DNA from: JBHWPB01 sp043424675 | GTDB lineage: Bacteria > Bacillota > Bacilli > Lactobacillales > Carnobacteriaceae_A | DNA length: 11,670 nucleotides | Direction: 5' to 3' | Assembly (NCBI GenBank): GCA_043424675.1 | Contig: JBHWPB010000095.1 | Location: 1-11,670, forward strand | Part shown: piece after piece, positions 6,391-11,670 of the stretch | How the letters are laid out: each line of letters opens with the position of its first letter | How positions within the stretch are numbered: position 1 is the stretch's first letter | Translations under genes and position numbers: made by a program | Notes under the pieces: generated by a model | What the model was told of the DNA's origin: nothing | The model's database searches: none | What the model saw: only the letters and a program-made list of their open reading frames with translations

Positions 6391-8121
6391 TTATTTAAGT
6401 GTCGGAACATATTCTTTTACGAGTTCTTCTACCTGAGCCTGCGTGCTGCATTCTGTGACGGCTCGTCCTGCCAGTTCCTGCATTTTCTTGGAATCTAATT
6501 TAGAAATTAAGAAGCGTGTCTTTAAGACTTGCGGCGCACTCATAGAAAACTCATCGAGACCCAAGCCGACTAAGAGAGGGATTGCCCTCTCTTCGGCAGC
6601 CATCTCTCCACACATGCCGACAGGAATACCAGCTGCATGCGCGGCATCAATAATGTGCTTGATCAGCCTCAAAACGCCGGGGTGATAAGGCTGATACAGA
6701 TAGGAGACTTGTTTGTTCATACGGTCGGCGGCCATCGCATATTGCACCAAGTCATTGGAACCGATGCTGAAAAAGTCGACAACTTCCGCAAATTTATCTG
6801 CCAGAGCAGCAACTGCTGGAATCTCGATCATAATACCCAAGTCGATATCAGAAGCTACGTCGTACCCTTCTTCGATGAGCTGATCTTTCATATTGAAGAC
6901 AATCGCTTTGGCCTGCAGAAACTCTTCGATCGTCGCAATCATGGGGAACATAATCTTTAAGTTACCATAGACAGAGGCTCGGAGCAGGGCTCGAATCTGA
7001 GTTTCAAAAATTGCCGGTTCATTCAAGGAAATCCGGATCGCCCGATAGCCGAGAAAAGGGTTGTCCTCTTTAGGGAGCTCCGCATAGGGCAAGTCTTTAT
7101 CCCCGCCGATATCGATGGTTCGTACGATGACACCTTCGTCACCCATTTGAGAGAGGACTTCTTTATACGCCTTGAACTGCGTTTCTTCACCAGGGAAATC
7201 AAAAGCGTCCATATAGAGAAATTCGGTCCGATAGAGGCCGATCCCTTCTGCGCCCTTAGCCAACACTTCGGGCACTTCATTGGGTCGCGTGATGTTCGCT
7301 GCGACTTCAAATGGTTTTCCGTCTGCCGATTGGGTCGGGACATCTGCCAGCTTCTCCCAGGCTGCTTGTCCCTTCGCATACTTGCGGATCGATTTTTTGT
7401 AGTGAACTTTTTCCCAGATTTCTGGATTCACGATGACTTTGCCTTTTTCTGCATCGAGGATGATCTCACTCCCGTCCGATACTTCTTCATACACCCGTTC
7501 TGCTCCCACGACAGCCGGCAGCCCTAGAGCGCGAGCAATGATGGAAGAGTGGGAGGTCTGGCCGCCTTCCTTGGTGACAAAACCCTTGATATATTTCGTG
7601 TTCAATTGCACGGTGTCACTCGGTTTCAAGTCATCCGCCACTAAAATGACTTCTTCAGAAATCTCAGGCATGCCCTGTAAAGGGACTTCCAGGAGATTGG
7701 CCATGAGACGCTGGCTGATATCAGTGATATCACTTTTCCTCTCTTGCATATAAGGATTATCTTCTAAGTCTTCCAACATCTGGATCACTTGCCGGGAGAC
7801 TTTTTCCACCGCATGTTCCGCATTGACTGCTTCTGCTTCAATCACTTCTTTAATCTGCTTGGTAAACTCCGGATCTTGAAGCATTAGAATCTGAATATCC
7901 ATAATCTTGTTGTGCTTTTCAGCCGGATCCTCTTGGAGATCCTGGCTGATGCGCTTGACCTGGTGGCAAGAATGCTCGATAGCCTGGTCAAGTCTGGCTA
8001 CTTCATCTGCAATATTTTCAATGTTTTTTTTATCGTAAGAAAGATCTGGGTTCTTTAAGAAATAAGCTTTCCCAGAAACAATTCCTTCGCTTGCTGGAAT
8101 GCCATGTATCTCTCTTCTCAT
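6391..8121 (-). CDS. ptsI: Phosphoenolpyruvate-protein phosphotransferase (PTS enzyme I)
   Basis: A 576-residue cytoplasmic enzyme that takes phosphate from phosphoenolpyruvate and passes it to HPr, starting the sugar phosphotransferase cascade. The active-site histidine is H191 in GGQTSHSSIIARALGLPAVV (186-205). The C-terminal PEP-binding barrel shows GLYRTEF (295-301), VRTIDIGGDKD (333-343), IGSNDLVQYAMAADR (453-467) and GMCGEMA (502-508), with C504 as the usual acid residue. Length and key residues are complete. AGGAGG lies five bases before the ATG. ptsH normally sits directly upstream in Firmicutes; here the upstream gene is efp, 97 bp away, and no HPr gene is in the window. The gap holds a TATATAAG element (about 8188-8181) without a good -35, so it may have its own promoter or read through from efp. 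Confidence 0.96.
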   Translation of the reverse strand: MRREIHGIPASEGIVSGKAYFLKNPDLSYDKKNIENIADEVARLDQAIEHSCHQVKRISQDLQEDPAEKHNKIMDIQILMLQDPEFTKQIKEVIEAEAVNAEHAVEKVSRQVIQMLEDLEDNPYMQERKSDITDISQRLMANLLEVPLQGMPEISEEVILVADDLKPSDTVQLNTKYIKGFVTKEGGQTSHSSIIARALGLPAVVGAERVYEEVSDGSEIILDAEKGKVIVNPEIWEKVHYKKSIRKYAKGQAAWEKLADVPTQSADGKPFEVAANITRPNEVPEVLAKGAEGIGLYRTEFLYMDAFDFPGEETQFKAYKEVLSQMGDEGVIVRTIDIGGDKDLPYAELPKEDNPFLGYRAIRISLNEPAIFETQIRALLRASVYGNLKIMFPMIATIEEFLQAKAIVFNMKDQLIEEGYDVASDIDLGIMIEIPAVAALADKFAEVVDFFSIGSNDLVQYAMAADRMNKQVSYLYQPYHPGVLRLIKHIIDAAHAAGIPVGMCGEMAAEERAIPLLVGLGLDEFSMSAPQVLKTRFLISKLDSKKMQELAGRAVTECSTQAQVEELVKEYVPTLK

Positions 8122-8218
8122 TATTTCCTCCTCATAAGAGTCTCTGCTCGGTCAAATAAAGTGACAGTTCTGCTTTTGCTTCTTATATAGTAGAAACTCT
8201 AACAAAGAGTCTTTGTTT

Positions 8219-8782
8219 TTACACGCGGCCTTTGTATGCGCCGCCGTTACTGGTACTGACTTCGATGACTTCTCCTTGCTCGACAAAGTCCGGAACGTTC
8301 ACGACGAGCCCAGTTTCTAAAGTTGCCGGTTTTCCGGTTCCTGTGACAGAAGCCCCCTTAATGTTAGGTGTCGTCTCTGTGATTTTCAGCTCAACTGAAG
8401 GCGGCAGGACGATCCCCATGACTTCTCCGTCGTAAAAGCTGATCTCTACCTGCATATTTTCTTTGACGAATTTCATCTCTTCTTCCACGAGGTCGAGTGG
8501 AATTTCATACTGCTCATAGGTTTCGAGATCCATGAAGTAGCCCACATTGTTTTCAGAATATAAATATTGGACGGGTTTTTCCTCAAAATAAGCCCGTTCG
8601 AATTTGTCATCTGGACGGTAGGTTGTCTCCGTCGTTGCTCCTGTACGAATATTCTTGATCTTCATACGCATAACGGTGTTGCCTTTACCCGGCTTGTGGT
8701 GCTCTGCCTCGATCACCTCCATTAAGTTGCCGCTGCTGTCAATAAACCTCATACCTGATCTTAAATCTACTGCTTGAATCAT
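8219..8782 (-). CDS. efp: Elongation factor P
   Basis: A 187-residue translation factor that binds between the P and E sites and relieves ribosome stalling at consecutive prolines. The N-terminal domain carries HHKPGKGNTV (28-37). K33 in PGKG is the equivalent of the lysine modified in B. subtilis and E. coli EF-P, though the modification here is unknown. The C-terminal OB domains show the conserved TTPNIKGASVTGTGKPATLE and GLVVNVPDFV segments. The start at 8782 is chosen because AAAGGAG lies eight bases upstream. An in-frame ATG 11 codons earlier (8815) lacks a ribosome binding site and would place the Shine-Dalgarno inside the gene. It starts 60 bp after pgeF, behind an extended -10 promoter. 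Confidence 0.95.
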   Translation of the reverse strand: MIQAVDLRSGMRFIDSSGNLMEVIEAEHHKPGKGNTVMRMKIKNIRTGATTETTYRPDDKFERAYFEEKPVQYLYSENNVGYFMDLETYEQYEIPLDLVEEEMKFVKENMQVEISFYDGEVMGIVLPPSVELKITETTPNIKGASVTGTGKPATLETGLVVNVPDFVEQGEVIEVSTSNGGAYKGRV

Positions 8783-8815
8783 CTTATAAACTCCTTTGTA
8801 ATATATTTCATTCAA

Positions 8816-8844
8816 ATTATAGCACAGATTAGCTTTCCTGTTTT
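8816..8844 (-). promoter_or_regulatory. Extended -10 promoter for efp
   Basis: TGCTATAAT (8824-8816 on the minus strand) is a perfect extended -10. The -35 position, 17 bases upstream (8844-8839), reads AAAACA, a weak match that a TGN extension can make up for. It overlaps the stop codon of pgeF and lies about 34 bp before the efp start. Confidence 0.6.
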
Positions 8845-9571
8845 AGTCGCTGGGCATCATGACAACCATAGCATTCAGTTGATAATCCTTGCCTTCTTGA
8901 CGGGACGAGTGCAAATGAGGGCTTTCCCAGGTCGATTCTCTGGAGACTTCGATGTTCTCTTTTTGTAAGCCTTCTTGCAGTAAGATGTCGAGATTGGCAT
9001 CGATCATGCTGAGGTGATACTTCTCTCCTTTTGGCGTGAAGAACTCATCACGGTTCTCGAAGTCAGTAAAAGCATCGTAAACTTCAAGCCCTACTTCGTA
9101 ATGATCGATATCAATAGAAGGGCCCAAGTAAGCGATAAGATTTTCACGGGCAGAGCCAAAGTTTTCTTCCATCTTTTTGATGAGTTCTGCTGAAATTCGC
9201 TGCACTGTTCCGCGCCAACCTGAGTGGACTGCCCCGAGCACTTCATTGATAGGGTCGTAGAGAACGACCGGGGTGCAGTCAGCGAACTTTACCATGAGAG
9301 CCACATCTTTTTTATCGGTATACAAACCGTCGGTCGCGTCAAAAGTTTTGCCATAAACGAAGTCCTCGCCACGCTCGCCGTCTGCATACTCTACTCTTTT
9401 ACCGTGGCACTGTATACCGGTGTAGAACTCTTCGGGCTGCACGTCCATCCGCTCGAGAATCGTCTGGACCGATTCCTCTGCGCGCTTGCCGTCTTTTTCG
9501 TAGCGCACATTCAAGTCCATGCCTGAGATATAATTTTTAACCCCGTTTTGCGTTAGAATTTTTGCTTGCAT
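8843..9571 (-). CDS. pgeF: Peptidoglycan editing factor PgeF (YfiH / laccase-domain family)
   Basis: A protein of 242 residues in the PgeF/YlmD/YfiH family. Members are zinc enzymes with reported purine nucleoside and laccase-like activities, and in E. coli the protein prevents wrong amino acids from entering the peptidoglycan stem. Likely metal ligands are H56 in GIQCHG, C99 in FADCTPVV and H116 in AVHSGWRGT; YLGPSID and HYEVG are also conserved. The C-terminal part departs from the family: the usual Cys-Thr before the SYR-like motif reads STW, and SSRQEG is followed by YQLNAM where a GR step is common. GGAGAG lies seven bases before the ATG at 9571. The ATG at 9586 has no ribosome binding site and would overlap this one. 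It has its own promoter and is not tied to ftsZ or sepF here. Confidence 0.88.
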   Translation of the reverse strand: MQAKILTQNGVKNYISGMDLNVRYEKDGKRAEESVQTILERMDVQPEEFYTGIQCHGKRVEYADGERGEDFVYGKTFDATDGLYTDKKDVALMVKFADCTPVVLYDPINEVLGAVHSGWRGTVQRISAELIKKMEENFGSARENLIAYLGPSIDIDHYEVGLEVYDAFTDFENRDEFFTPKGEKYHLSMIDANLDILLQEGLQKENIEVSRESTWESPHLHSSRQEGKDYQLNAMVVMMPSD

Positions 9572-9610
9572 CTTACTTCTCTCCATTCTTTTTATAAGGT
9601 AGTCCTCTCT

Positions 9611-9639
9611 ATCATAATTTTTTAGCTCTTATTTTACAA
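9611..9639 (-). promoter_or_regulatory. Promoter for pgeF
   Basis: TTGTAA (9639-9634 on the minus strand), 17-nt spacer, TATGAT (9616-9611), four and five of six matches. It lies about 40 bp before the pgeF start and is the only good candidate in the gap after nhaC. Confidence 0.6.
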
Positions 9640-9850
9640 CTTTTCACGCTCTCTCAAACAGTGCGTGGTAAAATCTTTGGTTGTTTGAAAGCTTCTTATG
9701 TTGTGGCTCTCAAAATTGGAACTGAAAGTTGTGAATTTAGGTGAGGACGCCCTTTCGCTTGCCACTTTCTGAGATTTTGGCACGCAAGCCTCTTTCGCTC
9801 GCCAAATTATTTATCTTTGACCATAACCCACAAAAAACTAAGCTACCTAC
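9640..9850. repeat. Gene-free stretch with degenerate repeats
   Basis: No credible gene lies between the pgeF promoter and the nhaC terminator. The stretch is richer in short repeats than other gaps. GCCTCTTTCGCTCGCCA (9788-9804) and GCCCTTTCGCTTGCCA (9749-9764) are near copies about 39 bases apart. TGCCA (9760-9764) and TGGCA (9778-9782) can form a small stem between them. The minus strand has about 35 codons open over the repeat part, without a start codon plus ribosome binding site. It could be a dispersed intergenic repeat or the remnant of a gene; I cannot tell which. Confidence 0.4.
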
Positions 9851-9852
9851 AT

Positions 9853-9898
9853 CAAAAAAATCATAAATAAAGCAGCTAGAAAATTTATTCTAACTGCT
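9853..9898 (-). terminator. Rho-independent terminator after nhaC
   Basis: AGCAGTTAGAA (9898-9888 on the minus strand) pairs with TTCTAGCTGCT (9881-9871), 11 pairs including one G-U, with a 6-nt loop. An AT-rich tract and then TTTTTTT follow. It lies 40 bp after the nhaC stop. Confidence 0.75.
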
Positions 9899-9938
9899 CT
9901 CATCCAAATCCTGCTTATTTTATTGTGAGGCGTTCTTG

Positions 9939-11360
9939 TTATTCGACTGGCTGACGCCCGGTCGGACTTTCCTCGGCTCTCGGTATCGCAATATCTGCAA
10001 AACCGAAGATAATAGAAATAATGATGGACGCGATGGCGAACCACATGAAAGGAAGATATTCAAAGACAGAAACGCCTAATATAGTTGCGACATATATTCC
10101 ATTATCAGTCCACGGAATCATGGCTGACACTAAGGTTCCACTGACTTCTGTGTTACGTGACAAAACGGTTCGGTCGATGCCGTGTTCATCATATTTTTCA
10201 CCCATAATTGAAGGCGTTAGGATGGACGACACATACATCGCGCTTCCAAATAACTGACCGAAGAACCCCACAATCATCGTGACAAGATTCAGCGTTCCAA
10301 CACTGACAATAAATCTGTCTAATTGATCGGCAATCGCCTGGAGTATTTTTGTTCCCTGTAAAATACCGGCAAAACCTAGGCCCAGTATAATGACTGCGAC
10401 AGATTCTAACATCGAGGCGATTCCCCCCTGTGCCAGAATACCGTCGATGGTTGCAATCCCGGTTTCCATGGGAAGCTGAGACCAAGCTGACGAGATAGCG
10501 TCCAGCGGAGCTAAGCCCTGGAAGACAATTCCCCAAATGATACCTAGTCCTGATCCAAGATAAATAACCGGCACGGACGGGTAGCCCATGGCCAGTAAAA
10601 CAATAACGATAACAATGGGAACGAGAACAAACAAATTCATATTAAAAGTAGACGAAAGGCCATTGAGAATCAGCTCAATTTCAGTTGGATCTCCTGCGGT
10701 CGGGTCGACCAGAACGAAACCAGCGATTAAATAGCCCACTGCTGCGATTAAAAAGGCAGGAATCGTGACAGGCATCATGCCGCGGATATGGTCGACCAAC
10801 CCAACCCTCGACATAGAAGCCGCCAGAACGGTACTGTCTGACAATGGTGAGACTTTATCTCCTATGTAAGCTCCAGATATGATAGCTCCTGCTGTTAGAG
10901 CAGGTTCGATTCCTAGACCTGTTCCTACTCCCATCATTGCAATCCCCGCAGTTCCGATCGAGCCCCAGGATGTTCCTGTAGAAATAGATGTGATCGCAGT
11001 GATGAAAAGCGCTGCGAATAAGAAGATAGAAGGCGAAATAATTCTCAGTCCGTAATAGACAATCCCTGGCACAATTCCACCAGACACCCAAGTTCCAATT
11101 AGAGCACCGACAGCAAGCAAGATTAAAATAGCTTCCAAGCCATTATTAATCCCTTCTAAAATAAACTGCTGCATTTCAGAATAAGAATAACCAATGAGCT
11201 TACCAACAACTAAAGCGAGAAACCAACCGCCAAGCAAAGCCAGTTGAATCGGAAGACCAGTCGCTGTAAAACCAAATGCCAGAGCGAGAAACCCTCCCAG
11301 AACAATAAGTATCTGCCACCAGCTGGGTAAGGGAAACTCTTTTTCCTGTTTATCCTTCAC
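9939..11360 (-). CDS. nhaC: NhaC-family Na+/H+ antiporter
   Basis: A 473-residue integral membrane protein with about a dozen hydrophobic segments. NhaC-type signatures are GTSWGSIGTAG (129-139) and GAYIGDKVSPLSDST (163-177). A second-half counterpart, TEVSGTLVSAMIPWTDNG (404-421), shows the inverted-repeat organisation of the superfamily. Members exchange sodium for protons in alkali or salt stress. Some relatives, such as B. subtilis MleN, exchange malate and lactate with sodium and protons, so the substrate is not certain. The start is GTG at 11360, five bases after GGAGGAGAGG. An in-frame ATG at 11462 would put this ribosome binding site and a structured leader inside the coding region. 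The gene is monocistronic, with its own leader and terminator. Confidence 0.85.
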   Translation of the reverse strand: MKDKQEKEFPLPSWWQILIVLGGFLALAFGFTATGLPIQLALLGGWFLALVVGKLIGYSYSEMQQFILEGINNGLEAILILLAVGALIGTWVSGGIVPGIVYYGLRIISPSIFLFAALFITAITSISTGTSWGSIGTAGIAMMGVGTGLGIEPALTAGAIISGAYIGDKVSPLSDSTVLAASMSRVGLVDHIRGMMPVTIPAFLIAAVGYLIAGFVLVDPTAGDPTEIELILNGLSSTFNMNLFVLVPIVIVIVLLAMGYPSVPVIYLGSGLGIIWGIVFQGLAPLDAISSAWSQLPMETGIATIDGILAQGGIASMLESVAVIILGLGFAGILQGTKILQAIADQLDRFIVSVGTLNLVTMIVGFFGQLFGSAMYVSSILTPSIMGEKYDEHGIDRTVLSRNTEVSGTLVSAMIPWTDNGIYVATILGVSVFEYLPFMWFAIASIIISIIFGFADIAIPRAEESPTGRQPVE

Positions 11361-11405
11361 GTAAACCTCTCCTCCATAATTTTTATTTCTTAAATTTGTT
11401 AAGAA

Positions 11406-11565
11406 GTTTATCATAATCGCCTCATACTTTCTAGCTTTCTTCTGCTCTACTGCGATAAACACACGAAAATTATCATTCTTTATTTAAAAAAGAGATTACA
11501 TGCATAGTGAGTATTTTCCACTCTGCCTGACGCCCCTGTCGAGCTCACACACTCTAATCTTTCTA
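11406..11565 (-). promoter_or_regulatory. Structured leader RNA of nhaC, candidate regulatory element
   Basis: After a TAAAAT element (about 11575-11570 on the minus strand) comes a GC-richer island in AT-rich DNA. An outer stem pairs AGATTA (11560-11555) with TAATCT (11498-11493), which is followed by CTTTTTT. Inside it GTGAG (11548-11544) pairs with CTCAC (11511-11507), and GAC (11540-11538) with GTC (11531-11529). ACTC can also pair with the nearer GAGT, so two folds compete. A second hairpin (GTTTATC 11460-11454 with GATAAAC 11412-11406) lies nearer the start. The layout looks like an aptamer with a terminator. I cannot assign it to a known riboswitch class from memory. Confidence 0.45.
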
Positions 11566-11596
11566 TCCTAATTTTATTTAACTGAATAAATGAATA

Positions 11597-11661
11597 TTAT
11601 TTCATTGTTTACATAAAAAAAACAGAGTGCCTTTTTTGTGTTTTTTTGCACAATGAAATAA
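11597..11661. repeat. Perfect 12-bp inverted repeat with A- and T-rich interior
   Basis: TTATTTCATTGT (11597-11608) and ACAATGAAATAA (11650-11661) are perfect inverted copies around 41 nt. Inside, AAAAAAACA (11615-11623) can pair with TGTTTTTTT (11639-11647), so the whole can fold as one long AT-rich hairpin. It could be a two-way terminator for a gene beyond the right edge, a protein-binding site, or a small mobile remnant. No gene is visible between it and nhaC. Confidence 0.5.
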
Positions 11662-11670
11662 GTTGAAGAG

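Noticed and set aside
8196..8220. Hairpin ACTCT/AGAGT between efp and ptsI
   Set aside because: Only five pairs, and the T-rich side lies on the plus strand, where no gene ends. Not a convincing terminator for efp.
8783..8815. Longer efp start at 8815
   Set aside because: It has no ribosome binding site, and the good AAAGGAG for the ATG at 8782 would lie inside the coding region. The shorter form fits the family length.
9572..9586. pgeF start at 9586
   Set aside because: No ribosome binding site precedes it; GGAGAG is correctly spaced for the ATG at 9571.
9847..10536. Minus-strand frames of 65 and 112 codons overlapping nhaC
   Set aside because: They are out-of-frame readings of a clear membrane protein gene, rich in Cys, Arg and His without motifs.
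11361..11462. Longer nhaC start at 11462
   Set aside because: The added 34 residues are charged and unlike the family N-terminus, and the strong GGAGGAGAGG lies directly before the GTG at 11360.
11486..11560. T-box leader or c-di-AMP riboswitch before nhaC
   Set aside because: The AGAGTGG stretch lacks the rest of the T-box sequence, and no ydaO-type conserved motifs were recognised.
1..11670. CRISPR array, insertion sequence, prophage, toxin-antitoxin or defence system
   Set aside because: No regularly spaced repeats, transposase, integrase or small paired genes are visible; the coding content is housekeeping.

Overview
The window reads as chromosomal DNA of a low-GC Gram-positive bacterium, most likely a member of the Lactobacillales near Carnobacteriaceae, Aerococcaceae or Enterococcaceae. 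The grounds are purine-rich AGGAGG-type ribosome binding sites, TTG and GTG starts, the order ddl-murF-cshA-acpS known from enterococci and lactobacilli, a PGKG-type EF-P of lactic-acid-bacterial character, and a Firmicute-style rRNA leader. I cannot fix the genus. All recognised genes lie on the minus strand, as does the rRNA operon leader at the left edge, which suggests a leading-strand segment. I see no phage, insertion-sequence or CRISPR content.

From right to left, which is the direction of transcription, the layout is as follows. (1) 11670-9853: a 65-nt inverted repeat, then an AT-rich start region and a structured leader RNA with a U-run, then an NhaC-family sodium/proton antiporter (GTG start) and its terminator. 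(2) 9850-9590: a gene-free stretch with degenerate repeats, ending in a promoter for pgeF. (3) pgeF, the peptidoglycan editing factor. (4) An extended -10 promoter overlapping the end of pgeF, then efp and ptsI. No ptsH lies beside ptsI in this window. (5) ddl-murF-cshA-acpS: the last two cytoplasmic steps building the D-Ala-D-Ala muropeptide precursor, a DEAD-box RNA helicase with its own candidate promoter, and holo-ACP synthase, closed by a clear terminator. (6) A preQ1-I riboswitch that overlaps the ribosome binding site of queT, followed by trmR. This is a small operon in which both genes serve tRNA wobble-position modification. It ends in a terminator at 352-394. (7) Two tandem rRNA-type promoters (300-277 and 208-180), an antitermination-like box and three hairpins. 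These form the leader of an rRNA operon whose 16S gene should begin just beyond base 1.

Most of the window is housekeeping: cell wall, translation, sugar phosphotransfer and ion homeostasis. The parts most worth a second look are the structured leader of the antiporter, the riboswitch-controlled pairing of two wobble-modification genes, the separation of ptsI from ptsH, the hairpin between the two rRNA promoters, and the repeat-bearing gap at 9640-9850.
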